Shown in pieces: positions 34,737 through 42,779 of a DNA stretch of 64,000 nt; the stretch's first letter is position 1; each line of letters opens with the position of its first letter. Below the pieces are notes generated by a model that did not search any database, had not been told where the DNA came from, and was given only the letters and a program-made list of their open reading frames with translations. The stretch lies in contig NZ_JAGIPR010000009.1 in NCBI RefSeq assembly GCF_017877355.1, positions 1-64,000 on the forward strand. Reading direction: 5' to 3'. The translations under genes and the position numbers were made by a program. The stretch comes from Chryseobacterium jejuense (GTDB lineage: Bacteria; Bacteroidota; Bacteroidia; Flavobacteriales; Weeksellaceae).

Positions 34737-37700
34737 GTGTTAGATAAAATCATAAAATTCAGTATCAAGAACAAGGCTGTTATTGGTATTATGACACTCA
34801 TATTGGTCATCTGGGGAACCTGGAGTGCCTCCAAATTACCTATAGATGCCGTACCGGATATTACCAACAATCAGGTTCAAATCATTACCGCTTGTCCTAC
34901 ACTAGCAGGGCAGGAAGTAGAACAACTGGTAACCTTTCCTATTGAGCAAAGTATTGCCAATGTTCCGGATATTCAGGAAACAAGAAGTATTTCAAGATTC
35001 GGACTCTCTGTAATTACAGTAGTCTTCAAAGAAAATGTTGATATTTACTTTGCCAGACAGCTTATTAATGAGCAGTTAAAAAATGCAATGGAGGAAATCC
35101 CCAAAGGAGTAGGGATTCCTGAATTAGCTCCTGTAAGTACAGGACTTGGAGAAGTGTACCAATATATTCTTCACCCTAAAAAAGGCAGTGAGAAAAAATA
35201 TGATGCTAAGGAGCTAAGAACCATGCAGGACTGGATTGTTCGCAGGCAGCTCAACGGAACTCCGGGAGTAGCTGAGATCAACAGTTTTGGAGGCGAGTTA
35301 AAACAATACGAAGTAGCCATTGATCCTAACAGGCTAAAAGCCATGGGAACCAGCATTACCGAAATCTTTACAGCTCTTGAAAAAAACAACCAAAATACAG
35401 GAGGAGCCTATATTGATAAAAAGCCCAACGCTTATTTCATCCGTGGAATCGGGTTGGTAACTTCACTGGAAGATATTAAAAATATTGCCGTTAAAAATGA
35501 AACGGGAAGTGTTCCCATCTTCATTAAAGATGTTGCTGACGTTCGTTTAGGAAGTGCGGTGCGTTATGGAGCATTAACCTATGACGGAAAAGTAGATGCC
35601 GTAGGTGGAGTAGTAATGATGCTTAAAGGAGCGAACAGTAATGAAGTGGTGAATAATATCAAAGCAAAAATTCCTACCATTCAGAAATCACTTCCGGATG
35701 ATGTGGTGATAGAGCCATTTCTGGACAGAACAGACTTAGTGGGAAGAGCCATCAGTACTGTTGAAAAGAATCTGATTGAAGGAGCTTTAATCGTTATTTT
35801 CGTTCTTGTGGTTTTCCTTGGAAATCTTAGAGCCGGTCTTATTGTAGCTTCAGCTATTCCGCTTTCCTTATTATTTGCGCTGGGAATGATGAATGTGTTT
35901 GGAGTAAGTGCCAATCTGATGAGCTTAGGAGCCATAGACTTCGGGTTAATTGTGGATGGAGCTGTTATCATTGTAGAAGCCACCTTGCATCATTTAGGTG
36001 TAAGGAAATCAATGCGGACGTTAACGCAGTCTGAAATGGATGAAGAAGTATTCCTTTCCGCATCAAAGATCAGAAGCAGTGCTGCTTTTGGGGAAATTAT
36101 CATCCTGATTGTATATATCCCGATTCTTACCTTAGCAGGTGTAGAAGGAAAAATGTTTACACCAATGGCTAAAACAGTTGGATTCGCCATTCTTGGAGCA
36201 TTGATCCTTTCATTGACTTACATTCCGATGATGAGTGCTCTATTCTTGTCTAAAAAAGTATCACACAAAGAAACTTTTTCAGATAAAATGATGAATTTTC
36301 TGCAAAAGATTTATCAGCCATTATTACAGAAAGCCATTAAAGTAAAATATATTATTGTTTCAGCAACAGTAGCCGTTTTTGTGATTGCAGCTTTCGTCTT
36401 TAAAAATATGGGTGGTGAGTTTATTCCTCAATTGCAGGAAGGAGATTTCGCTTTCCACTGTATATTACCGCAGGGAAGTTCGCTCAGCCAGAGTATCGAA
36501 ACTTCTATGCAGGCTTCCAGAATTATCAAACAGTTTGATGAAGTGAAAATGGTAGTCGGGAAAACCGGATCAGCCGAAGTTCCTACAGACCCAATGCCAC
36601 CTGAAGCTACTGATATGATTGTGGTATTAAAGCCACAAAGCGAATGGAAAACAAAAAAATCCTACAACGAACTGGCTGATGAGATCAGTGAAAAGCTGGA
36701 AACCATTCCAGGAGTATTCTTTGAGAAAAACCAGCCTATTCAGATGCGTTTCAATGAATTGATGACAGGGATCAGACAGGATGTTGCCGTGAAGATCTTT
36801 GGTGAAAACCTGGATTCATTGGCGGTATATGCCGATAAAGTGGGGAAGATTATTCAAACCGTTGATGGGGCTACTGCTCCTCAGATTGAAAGAGTAAGCG
36901 GGCTTCCTCAGATCAATGTTCAGTATGACAGAACAAGAATTGCCAATTACGGACTCAATATAGAAGATGTCAACAATGCGGTAAGTACTGCCTTTGCAGG
37001 AAAAGCTGCTGGGCAGGTTTTTGAAAATGAAAGACGTTTTGATCTGGTGGTCCGCCTGGATAGCCTTCACAGAACAGATATTTCAGATGTAAATAACCTG
37101 ATGATCACCTCAGCCACCGGAGCTCAGATCCCATTGTCGCAAGTTGCGAATGTAAGTTATAAACTGGGGCCGGCTCAGATTAGCCGTGAACAGGGAAAAC
37201 GTAGAATTGTAATAGGATTTAACGTTAAAGGACGGGATGTGGAAAGTGTGGTAAAAGATATTCAAGCCAAATTGAATAAAGTAAAATTGCCATCCGGATA
37301 CTATTTTACCTATGGCGGACAGTTTGAAAATCTTCAGGAAGCCAGTAAACGTCTGATGATAGCAGTTCCAGTATCATTATTGCTTATTTTCATGCTGCTG
37401 TATTTCACATTTAAATCATTCAAGCAGGCCGCTTTGATCTTTACAGCCATTCCAATGAGTGCTATCGGGGGTGTTTTTGCTCTGGTGGTAAGAGATATGC
37501 CATTCAGTATCAGTGCAGGAATAGGATTTATTGCATTATTTGGAGTCGCGGTACTTAACGGAATCGTATTGATCGGAACTTTTAACCAGTTGGAAAAAGA
37601 AGGAGAAAAAGACATTTTAAAACGAGTTTTTGAAGGAACCAAAACCAGATTAAGACCCGTTCTGATGACCGCAACAGTAGCTTCCTTAGGATTTTTACCA

Positions 37701-39098
37701 ATGGCCATTTCTACAGGAGCTGGGGCAGAGGTACAAAAGCCTTTGGCCACTGTAGTAATAGGAGGTTTGGTAACCGCAACATTCCTTACATTATTTGTGC
37801 TGCCAATGTTGTATATCATTTTTAACACAAAGATTTTGAAAAGAAAGAATAAAAATATGCAGTCATTGACCCTAGTTCTTATTTTTGGATTAATGATGTT
37901 GGGACAAACTTTTAAGGCTCAATCCAGACCAATATCCGTTGAGGAGGCTGTACAAATGGCGATGGATAATAATTTAACCTTGCAGTCGAAGAATTTAAGC
38001 ATTAAATCAGCAGAAGCTTTGAGGCCTACCGCCAAGGAGCTTCCCAAATTAAGTTTTGATGCTCAGCTGGGGCAATACAACAGCCCGAAATTTGACCAGT
38101 CATTTGCCATCTCACAAAGTATTCCCTTTCCAACCTTATTTAAAGCGAGAAAGGAACTCATCAATGAGACGATTAAAAGTAAGCAGATTGATAAAGAGAT
38201 CACAGCCAATGAACTGGTGAAAGATGTTCGTACCTATTATTATCAGATTGAATATCTTCAGTACAATAAAGAAAAGCTGACCAATCTGGCTGGTTTTTAT
38301 GAAGAATTTATCAGAATTGCAACCGTAAGATTTAAAGCTGGGGATATCAAGAAGATTGAGATTAATACTGCGGAAACCCAAAAAGGAGAAATAGAACTGC
38401 TTTTAAGACAGAATGAAGTGTATTTGAATAATGCCTATAAAAATTTAAAAACACTTTTAAATACCTCCGAGAATCTGGAAGTTCCATTCAATACAAACTA
38501 TGAACCTTTAAAAGCAGAAAATGTATTGGATAGTGCCGTGGTAGCCAATAACCCTACTGTAAAAGCATTTTATAACGAAATGGAAATTGCGGAGAAGAAT
38601 AAAAAAGTTGAAAAAGCTACAGGGTTACCGGATTTTAGCTTAGGATATACCAATCAGTCATTAATAGGTTTTCATACCATCAACGGGCAAGAGAATTTTT
38701 ATGATTCAGGAAAACGTTTTCAGTCGGCAACTGTTGGTGTATCTATTCCATTGACTTTTGGAGCTACTAAAGCAAGAATGCAGGCGCTGGAATATGATAA
38801 GCAGGTAGCCGAAACCAATGCAAGGATGCAGAAAAAGCAACTTACCGCTCAGTTGGAAAATGCTTTTAATCAATACCAGCAGGATATACAGCAGTATGAT
38901 TATTATACCAATCAGGCGTTACCCAATGCTGAAAAAATTGTAAAAGCAGCCCAGTTAGGTTATAAAACGGGAGAAATTTCCTATGTGGAATATCTTTTTG
39001 CCCTGCAGACAGCTACCAATATTCAGTTAAAATATCTGGAATCTATCCAACAAGTGAATCAAGCTGTAGTAACCATTAATTCAATCATTAATAAATAA
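34737..39098 (+). CDS. CzcA/CusA-type heavy-metal RND pump fused to a CzcC/TolC-like outer-membrane factor
   Basis: The protein has 1453 residues. Residues 1-1040 are a complete heavy-metal RND pump: N-terminal VPDITNNQVQIITACPTLAG, the transmembrane motif GAIDFGLIVDGAVIIVEA with the proton-relay aspartates, and FNGIVLIGTFN-type TM segments near the end. Residues from Met1041 start with a signal-peptide-like stretch (MQSLTLVLIFGLMMLGQTF) and continue as an outer-membrane efflux protein with ISVEEAVQMAMDNN and long coiled-coil helices to 1453. The start is GTG at 34737 (LDKIIKFSIKN). An internal ATG at 37857 could also express the channel separately. Probable export of Zn, Co, Cd or Cu. Confidence 0.92.
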   Translation: MLDKIIKFSIKNKAVIGIMTLILVIWGTWSASKLPIDAVPDITNNQVQIITACPTLAGQEVEQLVTFPIEQSIANVPDIQETRSISRFGLSVITVVFKENVDIYFARQLINEQLKNAMEEIPKGVGIPELAPVSTGLGEVYQYILHPKKGSEKKYDAKELRTMQDWIVRRQLNGTPGVAEINSFGGELKQYEVAIDPNRLKAMGTSITEIFTALEKNNQNTGGAYIDKKPNAYFIRGIGLVTSLEDIKNIAVKNETGSVPIFIKDVADVRLGSAVRYGALTYDGKVDAVGGVVMMLKGANSNEVVNNIKAKIPTIQKSLPDDVVIEPFLDRTDLVGRAISTVEKNLIEGALIVIFVLVVFLGNLRAGLIVASAIPLSLLFALGMMNVFGVSANLMSLGAIDFGLIVDGAVIIVEATLHHLGVRKSMRTLTQSEMDEEVFLSASKIRSSAAFGEIIILIVYIPILTLAGVEGKMFTPMAKTVGFAILGALILSLTYIPMMSALFLSKKVSHKETFSDKMMNFLQKIYQPLLQKAIKVKYIIVSATVAVFVIAAFVFKNMGGEFIPQLQEGDFAFHCILPQGSSLSQSIETSMQASRIIKQFDEVKMVVGKTGSAEVPTDPMPPEATDMIVVLKPQSEWKTKKSYNELADEISEKLETIPGVFFEKNQPIQMRFNELMTGIRQDVAVKIFGENLDSLAVYADKVGKIIQTVDGATAPQIERVSGLPQINVQYDRTRIANYGLNIEDVNNAVSTAFAGKAAGQVFENERRFDLVVRLDSLHRTDISDVNNLMITSATGAQIPLSQVANVSYKLGPAQISREQGKRRIVIGFNVKGRDVESVVKDIQAKLNKVKLPSGYYFTYGGQFENLQEASKRLMIAVPVSLLLIFMLLYFTFKSFKQAALIFTAIPMSAIGGVFALVVRDMPFSISAGIGFIALFGVAVLNGIVLIGTFNQLEKEGEKDILKRVFEGTKTRLRPVLMTATVASLGFLPMAISTGAGAEVQKPLATVVIGGLVTATFLTLFVLPMLYIIFNTKILKRKNKNMQSLTLVLIFGLMMLGQTFKAQSRPISVEEAVQMAMDNNLTLQSKNLSIKSAEALRPTAKELPKLSFDAQLGQYNSPKFDQSFAISQSIPFPTLFKARKELINETIKSKQIDKEITANELVKDVRTYYYQIEYLQYNKEKLTNLAGFYEEFIRIATVRFKAGDIKKIEINTAETQKGEIELLLRQNEVYLNNAYKNLKTLLNTSENLEVPFNTNYEPLKAENVLDSAVVANNPTVKAFYNEMEIAEKNKKVEKATGLPDFSLGYTNQSLIGFHTINGQENFYDSGKRFQSATVGVSIPLTFGATKARMQALEYDKQVAETNARMQKKQLTAQLENAFNQYQQDIQQYDYYTNQALPNAEKIVKAAQLGYKTGEISYVEYLFALQTATNIQLKYLESIQQVNQAVVTINSIINK

Positions 39099-39144
39099 TA
39101 TGAAGTCGATTGTAAAAGACCTTAGCATCCATAAAAATTCAAAT

Positions 39145-40365
39145 ATGAAATTCAAATATAATATCATAGCCCTTGTATTCATCTCTCTGTTTGCTATAAG
39201 CTGCGGAAAGAAAGCTGCGGCAGAAGAAAAAGCTCCTGAAAAGACAGAACAGGCACATGAAGAAGAACCACAAACCATCGCCTCTTTAACGGAAGAGCAA
39301 ATGAAATCGGTTGGTGTTGTTTTAGGAACAGTAGAAATGAAAGAGCTGACTTCTACCATCAAAGCCAATGGCCTTTTAAGTGTACCGAACAGCAATAAAG
39401 CAACCATTACTTCTTTGTATGGCGGAATCATCAAAACGATAAACATCCAGGTAGGAAGTATTGTGAAAAAGGGTCAGGTGATTGCCACCATTGCCAATCC
39501 GGAATACATCCAGCTGCAGGAAGATTATTTAACTACCAACAGCAGAATTACCTATGCAGAACAGGAATTCAGAAGACAACGAGAGCTTTTTGATAACGAT
39601 GCCGGAGCCAAGAAGAATCTTCAAAGTGCCGATGCAGAGCTGAAAACATTAAGAACCAAGAGAGCATCTCTTTTAAAACAACTTCAGATGATGGGAATCA
39701 ATCCCGGAAATGTAAACAACGGGAATATGAGATCCGGTTTGGTTATTACAGCTCCGATTAGTGGAACCATCAGCAGTATTACCGCTCAGATAGGAAGCTA
39801 TGTAGATATTTCGTCTCCTGTGGCTACAGTAATTGATAATGGTTCTATTCATCTGGATCTGCAGGTATTTGAAAAAGATCTTCCAAAGATGAGAGTAGGG
39901 CAGGTTGTTCATTTCAAGTTAACCAATAATCCGGAAACCGAATATGATGCGAAGATTTACAGTATTGGTTCTTCCTTTGAAAATGAGAGCAAAACCATTT
40001 CCATGCACTGCGAGGTGATCGGAAATAAAGCAGGACTGATTGACGGGATGAATATCACCGGGATCGTAAGCCTTGATAAAAGTGTTACTCCTGCTGTTCC
40101 TACCGAAGCTATTGTAGAAGCAGACGGAAAGTTCTACGTATTTATTCAAACTGATAAAAAAGTAGAAGAAGAACACGATGAAAAAGGAAAACCTCATCCT
40201 AAAACTTTAAATTTTGAAAAAGTAGAAGTGGTGAAAGGAACTTCAGACATGGGATATACAGCCATTACTCCTGTCGGGAATATTCCGGATAATGCTAAAA
40301 TCGTTGTAAAATCTGCCTTTTTTGTGAATGCCAAATTAGTGAATTCAGGAGAACACGAACATTAA
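39145..40365 (+). CDS. RND efflux periplasmic adaptor (CzcB/CusB-like)
   Basis: The protein is about 406 residues with lipobox AISC (Cys at residue 20) when started at the ATG at 39145. An in-frame ATG at 39100, 1 bp after the pump stop codon, would add 15 residues and overlong the signal peptide. A His/Glu-rich linker (EQAHEEEPQ) is followed by the membrane-fusion-protein core with barrel-sandwich halves (LYGGIIKTINIQVGSIVKKG and VITAPISGTISSI), an alpha hairpin between them, and a C-terminal His-rich loop (EEEHDEKGKPHPK). It links the pump to its outer-membrane factor and may capture metal. Confidence 0.9.
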   Translation: MKFKYNIIALVFISLFAISCGKKAAAEEKAPEKTEQAHEEEPQTIASLTEEQMKSVGVVLGTVEMKELTSTIKANGLLSVPNSNKATITSLYGGIIKTINIQVGSIVKKGQVIATIANPEYIQLQEDYLTTNSRITYAEQEFRRQRELFDNDAGAKKNLQSADAELKTLRTKRASLLKQLQMMGINPGNVNNGNMRSGLVITAPISGTISSITAQIGSYVDISSPVATVIDNGSIHLDLQVFEKDLPKMRVGQVVHFKLTNNPETEYDAKIYSIGSSFENESKTISMHCEVIGNKAGLIDGMNITGIVSLDKSVTPAVPTEAIVEADGKFYVFIQTDKKVEEEHDEKGKPHPKTLNFEKVEVVKGTSDMGYTAITPVGNIPDNAKIVVKSAFFVNAKLVNSGEHEH

Positions 40366-40501
40366 TGAAGGAGATCAGAATCAGCGAAATGTTGATTTTT
40401 ATACGTAAATTAGAGCTGTTTACGGGCTTATTATATTGAAGTATGAAAACCGGCTGAGGGAAAGTAAAGAGTATCTTACAATATTTAATACATGACTCAT
40501 T

Positions 40502-41380
40502 ATGTTATTAAACAAAAAAATATCAGTCTGGTATTTTATCCGTGAAATAAAGTCTCAGATTCTGTTCATCGGGATATTTGCCGTAGCTATAGGACTTTTG
40601 GATATGTTACCATGGTTCCAAAAAATTTCATTACCCCTTAATATTCCTGCGCTTCTGGGAACAGCAGTATCATTGCTGCTGGCATTCAGAACCTCTCAGT
40701 CTTATGAAAGATGGTGGGAAGCAAGAACCGTTTGGGGAGCCATTGTGAATGATTCCCGAAGTTTCGTAAGGCTGGTTATTCAGTTTTTACCTGCTGAAGA
40801 TCATAAAACGGTTAAGGAATTTGCAGAGAGACAGATTATCTGGACCTATGCTTTAGGAGAATCGTTGAGAAAATTGCCTTTTTCAGATAAAGTTCAGAAC
40901 TATTTGAAAGAAAATCAGATTCAGGCTGCCAACGTTCCGAATGCTCTTTTGGATGCTCATTCCAGACAGCTTAAAGAAACTGGAACTTCAAAATTGACAG
41001 ATTTTCAACAGATGCAACTCAATGACATGGTTACCAGACTTTGTGACAGCATGGGAAAATGTGAAAGACTGAAGAATACAGTTTTTCCAAGGTCTTACAG
41101 TATTCTGGTTCATACGCTGATCTATGTATTTGCTATCATACTTCCGTTTGGATTGGATGATTCCCAGTTGGCTATAGAGATTCTCATTACTTTCCTGATT
41201 CCGATCGTGTTTATCACCATCGAAAAGACCTCTATCATGATGCAGGACCCATTCGAAAACAGACCTGTAGATACTCCGGTAACCTCTTTGGCACAAACCA
41301 TAGAGATCAATATCAGGCAAATGATTGGGGAGCAAAATGTTCCACCTAAAAAAGAAAATACATCCTATTATGAAATGTAA
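40502..41380 (+). CDS. Bestrophin-like (UPF0187) channel protein
   Basis: The 292-residue membrane protein has hydrophobic segments at about 18-36 and 47-60, and a pair near 205-245. The family motif SQSYERWWEARTVWGAIVNDSR is split between residues 66 and 87, and FDD-like acidic positions and DPFENRPVDTPVTSL lie near 252-268. Bacterial bestrophin homologues are pentameric ion channels. The gene sits between the RND adaptor and a CDF exporter, so a linked role in ion balance is possible. Confidence 0.85.
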   Translation: MLLNKKISVWYFIREIKSQILFIGIFAVAIGLLDMLPWFQKISLPLNIPALLGTAVSLLLAFRTSQSYERWWEARTVWGAIVNDSRSFVRLVIQFLPAEDHKTVKEFAERQIIWTYALGESLRKLPFSDKVQNYLKENQIQAANVPNALLDAHSRQLKETGTSKLTDFQQMQLNDMVTRLCDSMGKCERLKNTVFPRSYSILVHTLIYVFAIILPFGLDDSQLAIEILITFLIPIVFITIEKTSIMMQDPFENRPVDTPVTSLAQTIEINIRQMIGEQNVPPKKENTSYYEM

Positions 41381-41394
41381 TTAATTCATGAGCT

Positions 41395-42297
41395 ATGGAA
41401 AACACCCAAATACAAATACAGACTCCCTCAGCAGCAAGCAGACATAAAAAAAACTTGCTGATTGTACTATGCCTGAGCGGGACTTATCTTATTGCTGAGG
41501 TAATAGGCGGGATTGTAACCAATAGTCTTGCGTTATTAGCCGATGCAGCACACATGCTGACGGATGTTGTAGGCTTATTGCTGGCATTTATAGCCATTAA
41601 AATAGGGGAGAAAAAAGCAGATCCTTCAAGAACCTACGGATATTATCGTACCGAAATACTAGCAGCAGTTATCAATGCCGTTGTCCTGTTAGGAATTTCA
41701 ATATATGTATTATTTGAAGCGTATCAAAGATTTCAGAATCCACCTGAAGTACAGAGCAAATCAATGCTGATTGTAGCCGGAATCGGATTATTAGTTAATG
41801 TTGTCGGAATGATGATCCTCAGAAAAGATTCAGAAGGAAGCCTGAATATGAAAGGTGCTTATTTTGAAGTACTTTCTGATATGTTAACTTCTGTTGGAGT
41901 GATGATTGCCGGAGTGATTATGCTGACAACAGGTTGGTATTACGCCGATCCGTTGATTTCTGCTGCCATTGGGTTATTAATATTTCCAAGAACGTGGAGA
42001 CTGTTGAAAGAGGCCATTAATATATTACTGGAAGGAACCCCAGCTGATGTAGATATCAACGAACTTCGTAAATCTCTGGAGCAAACTCCGGGAGTAAAAA
42101 ATATTCATGATCTGCATGTGTGGTCGCTGACCTCCAGTGTGAATGCAATGAGTGCTCATGTTGTTAAGGAGAGTGGAGCTTCCCAGAATCAACTATTAAA
42201 AACATTGACAGATACAACGATTGAGAATTTTAAAATAAGTCATACCACTTTTCAGATTGAAGAAGAAGGATATGAGGAAAATGAAGTACATCTGTAA
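41395..42297 (+). CDS. Cation diffusion facilitator exporter (CzcD/ZitB-like)
   Basis: The 300-residue protein has six predicted TM helices. The TM2 metal site is LADAAHMLTDVVGLLLAF (HxxxD), and TM5 contains the paired site near EVLSDMLTSVGV (HxxxD replaced by a Ser/Asp variant, SDML). The cytoplasmic C-terminal domain carries VKNIHDLHVWSLTSSVNAMS. CDF proteins export Zn, Cd or Co in exchange for protons. It starts 14 bp after the bestrophin gene and precedes the regulator by 18 bp, suggesting one transcript. Confidence 0.92.
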   Translation: MENTQIQIQTPSAASRHKKNLLIVLCLSGTYLIAEVIGGIVTNSLALLADAAHMLTDVVGLLLAFIAIKIGEKKADPSRTYGYYRTEILAAVINAVVLLGISIYVLFEAYQRFQNPPEVQSKSMLIVAGIGLLVNVVGMMILRKDSEGSLNMKGAYFEVLSDMLTSVGVMIAGVIMLTTGWYYADPLISAAIGLLIFPRTWRLLKEAINILLEGTPADVDINELRKSLEQTPGVKNIHDLHVWSLTSSVNAMSAHVVKESGASQNQLLKTLTDTTIENFKISHTTFQIEEEGYEENEVHL

Positions 42298-42315
42298 TAT
42301 TTTAAAAGATTAACA

Positions 42316-42735
42316 ATGAAAAATGATATAGAAAACAAACTCATCGATAAAAATACCAAACCTACAAGCATGAGGATTCTTGTGTATGATTTTCTAAGCT
42401 CACAAGATGCTGCAATGTCTCTGTCTGAAATAGAAAATCACTTTGAGAATGCAGATAGGATTACCATTTACAGAACCTTAAAAACCTTTGAAGAAAAAGG
42501 AATTGTTCACAGCATACAGGAGAATACCACTACAAAATACAAGTTGTGTGATGATGACTGTGATGAGAAAACCCATAAAGACTGGCATCTTCACTTCTAT
42601 TGCAAAATATGCAAGCAGACCACCTGTAAAGAAGATATTTCCTTTCCGGAAAATATACAGACCAATTTCCGGATTGATGAAATAAGGCTTTTTGCCAAAG
42701 GAATCTGTGAAAATTGTCTCGAAAGTTTGCAATAG
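42316..42735 (+). CDS. Fur-family metal-responsive transcriptional regulator
   Basis: The 139-residue protein has an N-terminal winged helix with the recognition region ADRITIYRTLKTFEEKGIVH (about residues 45-64). The C-terminal part holds HLHFYCKICKQTTC and ICENC, two CxxC pairs for a structural or regulatory zinc. It is cotranscribed with metal efflux genes. Palindromes that it could bind lie at 34648 and directly at its own 3' end (42728). Which metal it senses is not known; Zur-like zinc sensing is plausible. Confidence 0.88.
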   Translation: MKNDIENKLIDKNTKPTSMRILVYDFLSSQDAAMSLSEIENHFENADRITIYRTLKTFEEKGIVHSIQENTTTKYKLCDDDCDEKTHKDWHLHFYCKICKQTTCKEDISFPENIQTNFRIDEIRLFAKGICENCLESLQ

Positions 42736-42742
42736 CATTGCA
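42728..42742. promoter_or_regulatory. Palindromic operator upstream of the P-type ATPase
   Basis: TGCAATA-G-CATTGCA differs at one base from 34648-34662 and also ends 13 bp before its -7 box. It overlaps the last codons of the Fur-family gene, which makes coincidence through coding constraint less likely. Confidence 0.7.
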
Positions 42743-42755
42743 TCAGTCTCACCTC

Positions 42756-42763
42756 TAAATTTG
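42756..42763 (+). promoter_or_regulatory. -7 box of the P-type ATPase gene
   Basis: TAAATTTG matches TAnnTTTG, 17 bp before the ATG at 42780. Confidence 0.6.
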
Positions 42764-42779
42764 TATAAAAATAACAGTT

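Noticed and set aside
37334..37828. 164-codon minus-strand frame in the RND pump
   Set aside because: Antisense of transmembrane coding sequence; codon pattern and context support only the pump.
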